DNA of 64,000 nucleotides. Source: Tigriopus japonicus. Taxonomy: Eukaryota > Arthropoda > Copepoda > Harpacticoida > Harpacticidae. Positions 1-11,240 of this stretch are shown here, piece by piece (within the stretch, counting starts at the first letter, position 1; every line of letters starts with the position of its first letter). Made by a program: the position numbers and the translations under genes. Under the pieces are notes generated by a model that did no database searches, was not told the origin of the DNA, and saw nothing but the letters and a program-made list of their open reading frames with translations. Location: NCBI GenBank assembly GCA_010645155.1, contig CM021318.1, positions 5,210,872 through 5,274,871 of the forward strand, given 5' to 3'.

Positions 1-2108
1 CGGAGGGCGTGTTGCGAATGGTGCAGCCGGGAAAGGTCTTGGCATGGGGCTTGGGCGTGCACTCATAGCACTCGGTCTCGCCCTTGCGAATAACCGTGAC
101 CTGGCCCAAATATCCGGCCGTGCCACTCTCCACCAGAGGCACATTAGCCGCCAAACACATTCGATTGACGTGGCTGCGGGCCGCTCGATTGTCCAGGGCA
201 TTCAACACCAACTGGAATTGTTGGAAGAACGCCAAGCCGTAGTCCGGGCTGAAAAGAAAGCCAATCAGAATTTTGAACCGATCTATCCAAGATGAAGCGT
301 ATTTGTGAGCGGTGTCCCACCTCATGATGGAGTCGTGGATAGCTCGGATTTGAGCCTCGGGACAAAAGGCCAAGGCGGCCTCCTTGGCCACTTGAGCTTT
401 GGATTGACCCACATGGCGCTTTTGGAACAAGAACTGCCGGTTCAGATTCGTCACATCAATGGTATCCAAGTCAATCTAGAGGAATCGGAAAGAACAAGAA
501 CCGCATTCAAAATGAACGTTGGGAATTTTATCACATAGATGGACATGGAGGTTTACGTTGCAAACTCTAGTAGGAAATCACGTTGACTTCATTATGACTT
601 GAATCCCTTTATTATAGATCATCCGAGGGCGAGATATGGATGAGCATTGTTTAGAAGCCAAGTCAAACGGTGCAGATTTGATTATCATTAAGGCTGCACA
701 AAAAATGCAAAACCTGCGAACAGTTGAGTAACATTTGGACTAAATTAAATTTGCATTTGTCCGAGCCTTTTATATTAAAAAAAAAAACAGTGTTATGGAA
801 GGGTGGCATAGGAGAATTGGTAAAAGCTTTTCAACCATTACTTTTTGTAATTGTAAACCATTAGGGGGGGAATTGACATTGTTAAAAACATTCATAACCC
901 TTGTTTTGTCATTGTAAGTTTTTCAAATTAAAAATGAGTGTTATTAACTTGGCTGTTTTAAGTATTGTTTGGGTGGGTTGTTTGTTCTCCGTGAATGTAG
1001 TGTAAAGGCAATACGGGATGGTCAAAGCGCCTTGCCAAGATGTGAAAACATGAAAACGGACATTGAGAGCATAGCCTTTTCATAACCAAAAACATGATTT
1101 TCACAACAATAGCAATTTGATGTCAGTGTGTAGTGAAATTTGGCGTTCAGGGTTAAAATTGCACCAAGAACGGATTGTTTTTCACATTTCTAACGAAGCG
1201 CAATGGGCATTACTTGAAAGACAGATGTCCAAGAGAAATTTTTACGCGTTAAATTTCGCAGTTTTCTGGCATGGTGTTCAATAAATCCTTCCGTTCCCCG
1301 CTGGCAATATATCTTTCAAGCAATTAAACATTTGCAACTTGGGAGTGAGGGCTGAAAATTACTCCCGACAACCTCAACAGAAAAATATCAGCTCAGCCTT
1401 CCAGAAGGAGAAAGAAAGGGGAAAATGAAATGTGTCCGGTCTTAATCAGGTACGTTAAAGGGAAGAAAAGGTCAGTGTTCTTCAAAAATTAGAAAAAAGC
1501 ACTAATTTTGACAAAAATGGTCAAAAATGCAAATCAACCGGAACGAAAGTCCAACTATTCCTTCAAATATCAATAAAAACGGCTGAAAATGCAAAGTAAC
1601 CAAAACCATGGAAAAATTGGAAGAAGTTCAATAAATTGCATTTTCACGCAATTTACGGTCCCAATTATCGCTCAGTCATTACCCCGGCGAACCTCCCTCC
1701 CCCTCCGAGTTTTTGAATTGACTATCGGAAAGGATGGACGGCAGACCTATCTATCTACTCGGCGTCACGATCGACAATCTAGTCGATTGGACACGGACCG
1801 ACGTACGAGCCATTGATTGATCGATTGATTGATACGATGAGAAATCGTATCGAACTTCATAGGAACCCGGCGCTGGATTTTCCTATTTGTTTTTTAATTT
1901 TATGTCTTTTATTATATTTTGATGGACTTACGATGACGAGTCGTTTGAATCCGGCCAGAACCAAGTTTTTGAGGAGCTCGCACCCGATGCCGCCCGCGCC
2001 CACCATCAAAATGGACGCGTTGGCGGCCAATCCGCGCGCCTGACGCACGCCCCAAGCCGCATCCGCCAAATGGGCCGTCCCGCTCTTCGCCGAATAATCC
2101 ACGGCCAT
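1..2108 (-). CDS. UBA2: UBA2/SAE2, SUMO-activating enzyme catalytic subunit (5' part; gene continues past left edge)
   Basis: Catalytic half of the SUMO E1 heterodimer, which adenylates SUMO and carries it as a thioester before transfer to UBC9. Three coding exons are visible: 1932-2108, 321-475 and 1-248 (open at the edge). Donors and acceptors agree in phase (after ATC; AG|C making Ser). Exon 1 holds the nucleotide-binding GAGGIG loop. Exon 2 opens with [15 protein letters not shown], with the conserved acidic DLD and the NLNRQF stretch. Exon 3 holds the ECYEC zinc-binding pair and [10 protein letters not shown], whose Cys (about residue 186 here) corresponds to the catalytic Cys of human UBA2. 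The ATG at 2108 gives a 20-30 residue lead before the nucleotide loop; frame remains open to a GTG at 2150. Intron 1 is 1.46 kb, intron 2 only 72 bp. Head-to-head with PTER. Confidence 0.95.
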
Positions 2109-2829
2109 GCCAATCAATGAGAATAAACGGAGGAATCGCTGGACGGACACGGGCCAGTCAGTTGAACTTTGGTTGAATCCGGAAATCGGAGGTTTTCTTG
2201 AACACGGCGCAAACTTGATGGATTGATGATCGCTCTCGCTGATTCACTAACTCACTGATCCAGCGAGCGGGACGTTGTTCTACTAGAGGGTGACGGATCA
2301 ACGGATGGAAATGGCTGGAGCCCAGTGCTGGAACGAGTCATCTGGAACGGTGACGATCCACGATGAGAAGGTGAACCCCCCCTTCGAAAAAAAGACAAAA
2401 AAAGAGGCGGAAGTAATCATCCCGGTTGTTACAGGGCCGTTACATCTCAGGCTGGATTCATTCTAATGGATCCAATCCGGTCACCTTTTGAGTCGGTCTC
2501 TGAAGTCTGCCCGGCCACAGCTGACCCGAGAGCGGGGCGCCCAAAATGAGCCCGAATCCCGAAATTACGGGGTCCGTGCCATCGGGAAGGGACTCACATC
2601 GGGGGATTGATTGCCCCTGAATTCGATCCCATGAAAGTTTTGGCCGAGGCGGCTCAAGTTTTGACACGCTTAGGGCTGATTTCAAAGCAAAGACGATGAC
2701 CCGAAACGAATATTTCAATCCAGCCTCCGGTTGGCCTAGGTTGCGTTGACTCCCTCGGGACGAGTTGCGCTTTATTTTGATCATCACGGGCTCGCCACTA
2801 ACTGAAGACGCGTCCTTAATCTTGACCTA
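2109..2829. promoter_or_regulatory. Shared upstream region between UBA2 (minus) and PTER (plus)
   Basis: About 720 bp separate the two divergent start codons, so both promoters must lie here or within first introns. I see no convincing TATA box in either direction and no recognisable element. The ORF on the minus strand at 2458-2787 has no family resemblance and is not called. Confidence 0.4.
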
Positions 2830-4715
2830 ATGACGGCTACCGTGACTACGGGTAAGACTCAACCGCAAATATTTAGGCGGCCGGCTGCGTAACTTTATCG
2901 ACTCGGAAGATTTACTGCGTGTCTGACCCCGATTTTCCCTTCAGTGTTGGGTCCCGTGCCCGTTTCGTCTTTGGGTCGCACTCTCACCCACGAGCATTTA
3001 TCCATGAGTTTTGACGTGTGCTTCGTTCCAACTCCCGCTCATCGATCGGATCGACAGCGACTCCCTTGGACCTTGGAAAACGCCCATTGGATTCGCCAAC
3101 ACCCGTAATGAACCGACCCTTATCCATCGCTAGGTTATCATAAGCTTATACGTGGATTGCGGTTGGATCTTTTTCTTTTTAGATATAGTCATGCGGATAA
3201 CATCGTGTTGAATGACGGTGCGGCCCAAACGGCCATTCTAGAGAGCGTGACGGCCTTTAAAGCGGCCGGGGGCGGCTGTTTGGTCGAGAATTCGACCTGG
3301 GGTTTGCATCGAAAGACGGGCTTTCTGGCCGAACTAGCCCGTCAAACTGGGGTTCACGTGGTGGCCGGCACGGGTAATTCATGCCAAACTTCATGCAACT
3401 CTTTAAGGGTCAGTCAGTCCCTCTGTCCCTTTCCACCAGACTTAAACTAATCTATCGATTTAGTTTTCAGGCTGCCAATGACCTAATTCTTCTTTATTCG
3501 GGAAAAGTTGATCTGTTAGACATTCTTTTTGAACGTACTTTTCCGTTCACAATAAACGCCAAAAAAGCTTAAACCGTACACAACCGTTTACCCTAAAAAT
3601 TGTGCATTTTCAATTTTGTTCAATTGACTTTTACGTCTTCATCGTAGTATCTGAAAATGGTAAACGCATTGTTTGCCATTGACATGAACTTTAAAGTTTA
3701 ATCTAACCAAAAGAACATTTTCTGTCTGACCTTTCCTTTTTTCCGTCTTTATTGTTAAGTGCATTTTTCAAAAAAATCGTCATTTTCGTGTTTTTTTTTC
3801 TAACAAACCACAAACGTATGCGCCCATGTATTTCATTTGATTTCAGGCTATTACGTGGCCGCGGCTCAAACCCAATCCTCTCTACAATTGACTGTGGAAG
3901 AATGCGCTGATCATATGCGGACGGAATTAACCCGGGGCTGTCGGGATGAGCCCACCGTGAAGGCCGGCATCATCGGCGAAATCGGGTGTTCGTACCCGTT
4001 GCACGGTAGACATTACCCCTTTTTGTCGAAATTCTCAAATTAACTAACCATCGGTTGTCAGCATTTGAACGGAAAGTGGTCCAAGCCTGTGCCCAGATCC
4101 AATCCGAAACGGGAGTAGCCGTGAGTTTTCATCCGGGCCGTAACGCTCAATCACCTGAGGAAATCATGGGCGTGTTTCTGGAAGCGGGCGGATGTCGAAC
4201 GCGCGTGATAATGGGTCATTTGGAAAGTCAGTCCCAACGTGGATGAAAGACCTACTATCGCTTGATCTATCCCGCTTTGACTTTCGCAGGAACCTTACAA
4301 ACCCCGGAGGAGCTTTTGGCCTTGGCAGAAACTGGCGTCTATTGCCAATTTGATTTATTCGGCATCGAGAACTCGTACTATCAATTGGCCGGAGAGATTG
4401 ATTTCCCGAGTGACGCCCAAAGGATGGATATGATAAAAGCGCTCGTGGATAGCGGTTTCGAGGAGCAAATTCTCGTGGCCCACGATATTCATACCAAACA
4501 TCGATTGGTGAGACGAGAAAAACGAGAAATTAGAACTTTTTCGTAACGCATACAGGTCATCTCTCTTCTAGGAGAAATACGGTGGCCACGGTTTAGCCCA
4601 TTTCTTGGAACACGCCGCGCCGAAAATGAAAGCCCAGAAGGGCATCCGTTCACAGACCTTAGATAAGATTCTCGTAGAGAATCCGGCCCGAATCTTGTCA
4701 CCCGCACCTCGATAA
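2830..4715 (+). CDS. PTER: Phosphotriesterase-related protein (amidohydrolase superfamily), complete
   Basis: Seven exons: 2830-2851, 2945-3104, 3183-3373, 3847-4005, 4062-4226, 4290-4507, 4572-4715, all bounded by GT/AG with matching phases. They sum to 1059 nt, 352 residues (human PTER is about 349). All binuclear-metal ligands of the phosphotriesterase fold are present: HEH at residues 23-25 (THEHL), Glu169 (IGEIG, in place of the carboxylated Lys of bacterial PTE), His201 (FHPGR), His230 (MGHLER) and Asp298 (VAHDIHTK). The protein is therefore predicted to be an active cytosolic metal hydrolase. Mammalian PTER has been reported to hydrolyse N-acetyltaurine; whether that holds here is inference. 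Exon 1 codes only seven residues plus one base. The main intron (3374-3846) is AT-rich. The gene is convergent with the CHTOP-like gene. Confidence 0.96.
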
Positions 4716-4741
4716 ATGACGATCCACGGACATACGTTTTA

Positions 4742-4747
4742 AATAAA
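4742..4747 (+). terminator. Poly(A) signal AATAAA of PTER
   Basis: AATAAA lies 27 bp after the PTER stop codon, in a normal position for a short 3' UTR. The stop of the convergent CHTOP-like gene is only about 110 bp further on, so the two 3' UTRs probably abut or overlap. Confidence 0.6.
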
Positions 4748-4855
4748 ACCTGGGAGCACGAGTTCATTTTCTCCATAGATATGCACAAAACTTGAACAAC
4801 AAACAAACGAATGAACGGCACACGCATTCCGACACTGGCATTCGTATCTCGCCTT

Positions 4856-5506
4856 TTAACGGGTCTCGCCGGATTGGCGATAAGCGTCCAAATCTTGATC
4901 CAAAGCCGTTCGGGTCTGAGACATATAACGTTCTAATTGCGAGTCCAACTCTTCCTTGGACACGGTGGGCGGGCCACTTGCCCCCCGAACGCCCGCCCCT
5001 CGGGTTCGACGCGCCCAGCCTCGCCCGCCACCGCTTCGATGGCCCAGAAACGCTCCACCGTAGCGTCGTCGGAGGGTGGTTCGCCCGTGTTCCCGTCGAA
5101 AAGGTCGACCCCAAGCGGAGCGAGGAGCGGATCGACGCACGCCCAATCGGTGTTGGATCAGGGATCGCCGTTTGATTTGTAAAGCCGCCCGAAAAGCGCC
5201 GGCGCGATCCCACGCGTTCCATAAAGGCGGCGGGGCCGATCTTCGTAGTGGGCGGTGATAAGGCGGGCTGGGTCCGGTCTCGGCCGAGTGAAATCGGGGC
5301 GGATGATGAGAAGGCGGCGGGTCATAGAAACGGGACGCCAGGGCGGGCTGCGGGACTGAATGGTGTGGGTGGATAGCGGGCGGCGCTCGAGCCGGAATGA
5401 GGGGCGCGGGAGGGGGTGCGGGGCGTGGCATGCGACTGAGTCGCGTGAATCGTTCGTGCAGCGAGAGCGTGGTCGTGCCGCGAACCACCAATTTGTGTGA
5501 CGGCAT
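4856..5506 (-). CDS. CHTOP: CHTOP-like (chromatin target of PRMT1), mRNA-export adaptor
   Basis: Single uninterrupted ORF of 216 residues from ATG at 5506. The N-terminus (KLVVRGTTTLSLHERFTRL) matches the conserved start of CHTOP (KVV.KSTTK.SLNERFT). The middle has AFRAALQIKRRSLIQHRLG, comparable with the VQAALKLKQSLKQRLG block. The C-terminus (SKEELDSQLERYMSQTRTAL, then DQDLDAYRQSG) matches the C-terminal CHTOP domain. In vertebrates CHTOP is arginine-methylated by PRMT1, associates with the TREX complex and binds UAP56/DDX39B. Here the central Arg/Gly tract is short and contains few RG pairs, with an added Pro/His-rich stretch near residues 30-90. GC is much higher than in the flanks. A frame extending upstream to a TTG at 5521 is not preferred over the ATG. 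No intron is needed. Possibly a retained single-exon gene. Confidence 0.85.
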   Translation of the reverse strand: MPSHKLVVRGTTTLSLHERFTRLSRMPRPAPPPAPLIPARAPPAIHPHHSVPQPALASRFYDPPPSHHPPRFHSAETGPSPPYHRPLRRSAPPPLWNAWDRAGAFRAALQIKRRSLIQHRLGVRRSAPRSAWGRPFRREHGRTTLRRRYGGAFLGHRSGGGRGWARRTRGAGVRGASGPPTVSKEELDSQLERYMSQTRTALDQDLDAYRQSGETR

Positions 5507-6247
5507 CTCCAACGAGATCAAGATTGCAGATTCAGGGGGCGCCGGACGTAACGGGTGATGTCTCCGTGGGGAGGGAGGGTGTCAGGCGGGAGGGGGGAGA
5601 AAGTGGGCCCGCGAGGGAGGCGGAGCGCTCGTTGAGGTTGGACTCGTCGGATGCGATGTGACCCGCTACTTGAGTTGGATCGAAAACATCGAATCCGAGG
5701 AAGGCGATCCAATAGTCGGGAACAGTGCCTCCAAATAGAACGAGTGAAAAAGCGCCAATGTTTTTTTTATATATTTTTGATTTTTGATGATATATTTGAT
5801 ATTATAAATATGTCCTTGACTACGAATGACTGCATAAAAGACGAAAAAAAAACAAATTCTACTCTTTCTACTCATTCAGAAGATGCTTTGAATTCAAATT
5901 CAACTTTGAACCCTTCATTAGACTAGTCTACAACTCTAATCCAATTCCCCATAAAACGCCACCTCAGGCAGACCGCGGTAAGTGGTGCTAATGCCCAAAC
6001 CTTTAATTCTATGACTTTGACATGAAGTGTCAGATTTTTCGTGAAAACTAGACCCCAAAAAGCGCAAACTTCGAGCAAAAGCGCAAAATATGGTGATTCT
6101 GGTAGGGACTCGGTCGGGAGCAGCGTTGCCGTGTTGTTGTTCTGACGTCTAAGCTGTTGAGGCCAGGAACCTCTCGTCACTTCAGGAAGTCGAAGCCAGA
6201 TCCACTGAATTTCTCTGGACTGGGAGGCTAACGAGAGGAATCATGAT
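5507..6247. other. CHTOP 5' flank then repeat-derived spacer
   Basis: The first 200 bp are GC-rich and presumably hold the CHTOP promoter and 5' UTR. From about 5760 the DNA becomes AT-rich. At 6040-6075 a motif (actagaccccaaaaagcgca) recurs near 10388 in similar form. At 6195-6245 is a fragment resembling the left end of the element at 30010. No gene is supported. Confidence 0.35.
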
Positions 6248-6515
6248 CAGGGCTACGAGATAGTGGTAAATTACATTTCACAATGTAATTTCCATATTTC
6301 TTCAAATTTGTCGAAAATGACGAAAATGGTGGAAATTTTACAAAAATATGGGAAAATTGCTGGTTCTGTCAAAAAAAAATTCTGGAAAAAGATTAGTTTA
6401 TCAATCAATATCAAAGTAAGGTAATATGCTCACTTTTTTTTTGCAACAAAAATATTTAGTTTATGTTCATTCAGGGTCATCAGATACTTATAAAATAATG
6501 TAATTACTAGGGCCC
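6248..6515 (+). repeat. Dispersed repeat beginning CAGGGCTAC (copy 1)
   Basis: Begins CAGGGCTACgAGATAG. It shares ordered blocks with 7567-7830: tacaatgta, gggaaaattgct, ggaaaaagat, gcaacaaaaatatttagttt and the cat-cag-tactt end. The CAGGGCT start resembles hAT termini. I could not define the right end or a target duplication. Confidence 0.55.
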
Positions 6516-7566
6516 GGATTTGAACTTGATTTTTCGGGCCAAAAAAAATGATTTTTAAATTGATCTAAATCGAAAAATGATTGATCAAAATCAAAAAATA
6601 GTTGATAAAAACTATAATAATATAATTGACTTCAATTTTATGAAACAAAAACAATATGAGTACATTGATATGAAAATGGCAATGAAAAGTTGGAGAGTAC
6701 ATGATTGAAGCAAAAATGGGGCTTGAATAAACCAATCCTAAATTACAAATTGGGTTTTAACCCAGTTGCATAATCCGTTTTCTTTATGTAGTAAATAAAC
6801 AAAAGGTTCTAGAATATGCCACGCTCACAATACATCAAACCCTTTGGCCAGCACAAAAAGTTCATACTGTTGAGAGATTACTTTTTCAAGAGACATAGTA
6901 TTGGAGGAAGGGGCAGAGGAGGTTGGGTCTGAAGATGTCTGAAGAAAATTTTTGAATTTTTTACAAATAAAGGAAAAACTTGTTTTTAAACTGTTTTGCC
7001 AACATTTCTTTGTGCAATTTTTTATGTTCTTGTATTGTTTGAAGAAAAACCGCTTTTCGTTTTACCTAATGGTCTGACTAGTTATATTAGAATAATAGAA
7101 TAGTTTTATTTAGTTATCTTAAGTTGCCAAATAGGGTTGTCGAGAGTGGTATATGGCAGGGTTGCCAGGTTCTGGGGAAGCCTCTTGGCCACTTTTGCTT
7201 TGAAATTCGGCCACTTTCGGTCACTTCTTTTGAAGCCTTCGGCCACTTTCGTACACATAATGAAATACAATTTCTTACTGAAAATGGCGTTTTCGCCTAA
7301 ACCTGAAATCGATCCGTCAATCAAAATTCTCTTTTCATTTCTTTTTCCAAAAAAGTTGAATAAAATCTGTAAAAATCAAGCTTCCAGTTTAACACAAAAA
7401 AATTGGAAAAAATCGTCTGAAAAATACTTGTGTCACAATAAAGCAAATTTCCATTCCCTCTAGCAACATTTGGCCCAATCACATAATAGTTCCAACATTT
7501 GCAAGTAAAGATGCTTTACTTCAAAATTGTTATTCAATTAGTATAGAAATTTGCAAACATAATGAG
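6516..7566. other. AT-rich intergenic DNA, no gene
   Basis: Low-complexity A/T-rich sequence with short stretches reminiscent of hAT ends (TAGGGCCCGG near 6510 and CAGGGTTGCCAGG near 7157) and a stretch near 7180-7250 with repeated 'ggccacttt'. The two overlapping ORFs here (7106-7324 minus, 7137-7463 plus) have no recognisable family and look fortuitous. Confidence 0.35.
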
Positions 7567-7830
7567 CAGGGCTACCAGATAGTTGTTAATTATAATTTAC
7601 AATGTAAATACCAAAATCTTTAATTTTTGTCCAAAATTACCAAAATGGGGAAAAAACTACACAAAAAATGTGGGAAAATTGCTTGTTCCGCTATTTTTGT
7701 GGAAAAAGATAGGTTTAAAAATCAAAATCAAGGTTAAAAAGCAAGGCGACATTGTTTATTGTAGTTGCAACAAAAATATTTAGTTTATCTTTGGGGCCAT
7801 CAGTTACTTGTAAATAATGATTTAAAATAT
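7567..7830 (+). repeat. Dispersed repeat beginning CAGGGCTACCAGATAG (copy 2)
   Basis: Second copy of the family at 6248-6515, same orientation, about 1.3 kb downstream. The block order is conserved with many substitutions, so the copies are old. Confidence 0.55.
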
Positions 7831-8855
7831 AATTACAAAAATTTGCGCTGTTTTTTCAATTTTAAAAAGTTGGGAAAATTGCAAAAAATGGTAAACTGTT
7901 TATTCCCTTCAGAAACAAAAAAAAGATGTCATAATAAAACTGTGTATAGATGCAGGGAGAATTTTTTACAGTTTCAACAATGTGAATTGATTTACATGGT
8001 GGACCAAAAGTTCTGTTAAAATTTATACTGTGCAAAAGTGTTATTCAAAATCATTCTAAGAAACTGAAATTTGCATACAGAACACATTTTGCATCAAAGT
8101 TGAAAACCTGGAGTGTTTTATCCAATGTCTTTGTCTCTGTTGGCAATAATTTTGGCCAAACTGTGATGGAAACCTTGACTGATGGCACTGGCACGCACCA
8201 TTACTATTGGAAGATAATTCCATACTTCAAGTGGCCTCCATTCAGAGGTTTAGACAAGTTATTTTGCAGTTTCTTTTTGCCATAATTTGTTCTCAGCAGT
8301 GTTTGGGATAATCTAAACTTATATTCAGCTAGAGAAAAGGATTAAGTCCGCAGTATTTGCTCCTAGTTTGAAGATCAAATCCCGCACCACTTCGTTGTGG
8401 CACCACCAACAAAAAGCTTCTCTAAATGTTTATAAAATACAAATTTGTTTGTGATATCAAATCTAAAAGTTGCCTCACTGTGACCAAAGAGTAACCATTA
8501 AAAAGTAATATGTGTGTTCACTTTGATTAAAATGCAAATTGTTGAAACTAATTTAACAGAACTTTTGGGCCACCCTGTATCAGTCATTCCAAGTTATGAA
8601 GTAAGGCTTACAGTTGATGTGAGTATAAGAAAAGGGCAGTTTACCAAAATGCTACATTTTTTGGCAATATTTTTTACCAAAATTCGGTGGCTGTGACAAT
8701 GAGGGATGTTTCAGATCTAGAAAACTAAGAGGATGTTTAATTATCAATTGCAAGGATGTTTGAGTTTGATTAGTCCATTTTTGATTAGTTTAGCAGTGAT
8801 TTGAGTAACCAAATGAAACCAAAAGTTTCTTCAGAAAGAGGGCGTTTCAAATTCA
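7831..8855. other. AT-rich intergenic DNA, no gene
   Basis: No ORF with recognisable similarity, no RNA gene and no clear terminal repeats. It ends at the SINE that starts at 8856. Confidence 0.3.
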
Positions 8856-9085
8856 GGGGAGATGGTGTAGCGCAGTTGACTAACGCACGACCGAGCTATG
8901 CTCGGGTTCATGGGTTCGATCCCAGGTCTTCCCCCCACCCTACCCGACCCCTCTGTCTAGTGGATATTCCGCCTCGAATGGCGCTTCCTGAACCCAGAAT
9001 GGGCCCATGACTTCATTACATCAATTGTTTAGAATGTTTATAAAAAAGAGACAAATCTCGCAATAAATATTATTTAAAAAAAAAA
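8856..9085 (+). mobile_element. tRNA-derived SINE, copy 1
   Basis: The head looks like a tRNA with RNA polymerase III promoter boxes: an A-box-like TGGTGTAGCGCAG at 8863 and a perfect B box GGTTCGATCCC at 8912-8922. An anticodon-like stem CCGAG/CTCGG lies between them, and the ends can pair (GGGGAGA/TCTTCCCC). A shared body follows (gtctagtggata, gcctcgaatggcg), then a 3' tail caataaatattattt and an A-run. Copy 2 is at 9549. The non-tRNA body and A/T-rich tail make a SINE more likely than a functional tRNA gene. Confidence 0.8.
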
Positions 9086-9548
9086 TTCCAAAATTGACCA
9101 TGGTATCAAAGTTTGAATTATTGCAAGTGTCCAATTTTTGGACACAAACTAAATGTTTCAAGTTTATGTAAACCTAGATGTCTATGCTCTAGTTGGCAGA
9201 ACATGGCACGTTCAAATGTTGTAAGATTTCAGACCAATGCAGGATTCATTTTTTCAGTTTTTAAGAATACATATTTCAATTTTCAGCTCAATCAAACGTC
9301 GGAGTCAAAAGTTATGCTCACTCAAAAAAAACCCCAAATCCTACCAAGAATGAATGAATTCGCTCTTTTCTGGTAATTGCTCAGGTAAAGCCTAAGAGCT
9401 TGATTAACCAGTGGGACAACTGGTTTGATTAGACTGTTCTCTGACTGGCCCCAAAATTTGATAAGCGGCTTTTGCCAAAGTCCATGTTCCAATGATTCAC
9501 ACAATCCTGGCCATTTTGTCATTCCAAGGGATTTGGAGAATTTTTTAA
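9086..9548. other. Intergenic DNA between the SINE copies
   Basis: Near 9280-9370 is a fragment (ttcagctcaatcaaacgtcggagtcaaaagttatg, in shorter pieces) shared with the elements at 30010-30368 and near 12050. No gene is supported. Confidence 0.35.
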
Positions 9549-9795
9549 GGGAAGATGGTATAGCGTAGTTGACAAACGCGCGACCGAGCTGTGCTCGGGT
9601 TCATGGGTTCGAACCCAGGTCTTCCCCCAAACCCCGTCTAGTGGATACTCGCCTCGAATGGCGGCGCTACGGAAAACCCTAAATGGGCCCCCAACCTGTG
9701 ACAAAACTACCTTTCTAATGTCAACCATGATGATTGTTTCAAAAAAATGTATCCAATGAGTAAAGAAGCTCGCAATAAAGATTATTATTATTAAG
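9549..9795 (+). mobile_element. tRNA-derived SINE, copy 2
   Basis: Same family and orientation as 8856-9085. A-box-like TGGTATAGCGTAG, perfect B box GGTTCGAACCC at 9606-9616, the same anticodon-like stem and the same body. The tail is caataaagattattattatta. The head is highly similar between copies and the body moderately so. Confidence 0.8.
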
Positions 9796-9939
9796 AGGGA
9801 AGCTGTAAATCAAAAATGTTGGCCCAAGTTTCAGACAGAGGTATCAGCTAAGTTATGCAGTTAGAGTTAAAAAATAGTGAAGTTTTACATGTGCTTAAGT
9901 TTTGAAAGAGGGTGGCTAATCTTGTTAGCACAGAGTCCC

Positions 9940-10292
9940 CATAGAGGAGATACCAGAACAGGCTGCTCGTGAAATTTCATTGTGGGCAGCAAGGGCCGTT
10001 TATCCAAACAAATGTATTCGAAGAAGGCAAATTTTTGAAAAACATTAGTTTTTTGGCCATGTGGCCTCCTGTCTATGCTTTGCTTCTCTCAAATTATACT
10101 GAGGTGCTCAATAAAGATGCTAATTCGATTCACAGGCAGTAGTTTGCATAATTTTGATTTGGCATTGAAAGTATGTCTCGCGCATTTCCATTTGTACTAT
10201 GATCTTCCACTTGTTTGGGCAAGTATCTTACGATATTCTTCGGAAATATTTACCTTTTCACGCAACTTCTGGCCTGTTTCAGCAACAAGCAA
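9940..10292 (+). repeat. Interspersed repeat family B, copy 1
   Basis: Shares long ordered blocks with 49648-50050 (opposite strand) and 14528-14762 (same strand). Shared motifs are gaaatttcattgtgggcagc, acaaatgtattcg, ctttgcttctc, gaggtgctcaat, ttggcattgaaagtatgtc and cttccacttgtttgg. No coding frame is conserved. Confidence 0.6.
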
Positions 10293-10769
10293 GGTAGACA
10301 AGGGGAAAAAGTGCCAATATTTTTCAAAAAGCGCAATTTACAACACCGACGCAGACTAGGCGCAGTTCAGAAAAAATAGGTCAAACAGTAGGCGCAAACT
10401 AGACCCCAAAAAGTGCAAGATTAGCTCGAAAGTGCAAGCAAGATTTGGAGACTGCATCCATGGAAGGATAGAATTTGCATCAGCTCACATCAAGGAGAAA
10501 TGATGTACGAGTAGCTTGTAAACGCTAAATCATATTGACAAGTGTAATCCAGCAAACAAAATTTTAGAGGTGATCACCCATAAGCTGTGAACAGTATTTC
10601 TTGTTTTGACCTCAACAGGCTGACCGCACATAAATACATTTGAACTTGACCTCTTCTCAATCATAGTCAAAAAGAGCTGGATAAAACTAAGTTTTCGAAA
10701 GAAGAGAACACGAACCCTTAGCTTTTGCAAGCTGCATGTACAGTATCTTTCCATGTTATGACTTATGAT

Positions 10770-11232
10770 TAGGGATGGGCAAAAAGTGTAAAAAGATTTT
10801 TGGTAACATGAAGACATTTATTTGCCTTTTTGCCTTTATTTGCACGATTTTTTTACTGACAAATTATTTGGAGTTAGCTATTTCTTTTTTGCAAATGTTT
10901 ACTTTTGGAAGAATTTTTTTCAAATTTGAAAACTAAATCTGATTTTATGGCTCCCAGCGTAGGCTAGCATAGTATTGATTACTACTACTTCAATATCTAA
11001 ATTTTGCTCTTCAAGATTGAAAAATAACAAGCAGATGACAAGAAAGTATCTGAAGCTTTTTGTTTCAGAAATTTCAGTTTTTAGCGAATTTTATAAATTT
11101 TATTTGCGCTTTTTTGGTTTTTTTTGCACTTTTGACCTTTTTCTGCATTTTATTTTACGATTTTGGGCTGATGTTTATGCAACTTTTGGTAACCAAAAGC
11201 TTGTTTTGATTTGCACTTTTTGCCCGTCCCTA
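10770..11232 (+). mobile_element. hAT-type MITE, element 1 of a stacked pair
   Basis: Starts TAGGGATGGGCAAAAAGTG and ends with its inverted match CACTTTTTGCCCGTCCCTA (18 of 19 positions). Flanked by the exact 8-bp duplication CTTATGAT at 10762-10769 and 11233-11240. The 8-bp duplication and TAGGG-type terminus are hallmarks of the hAT superfamily. At 463 bp with no transposase it is non-autonomous. Confidence 0.9.
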
Positions 11233-11240
11233 CTTATGAT

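Noticed and set aside
4792..5258. Plus-strand ORFs opposite the CHTOP-like gene
   Set aside because: GC-rich shadow frames. The minus frame alone shows conserved N- and C-terminal CHTOP motifs.
8856..8940. Functional tRNA gene
   Set aside because: The B box is good, but the body and A/T tail are shared with a second copy and the anticodon loop is irregular, so a SINE fits better.
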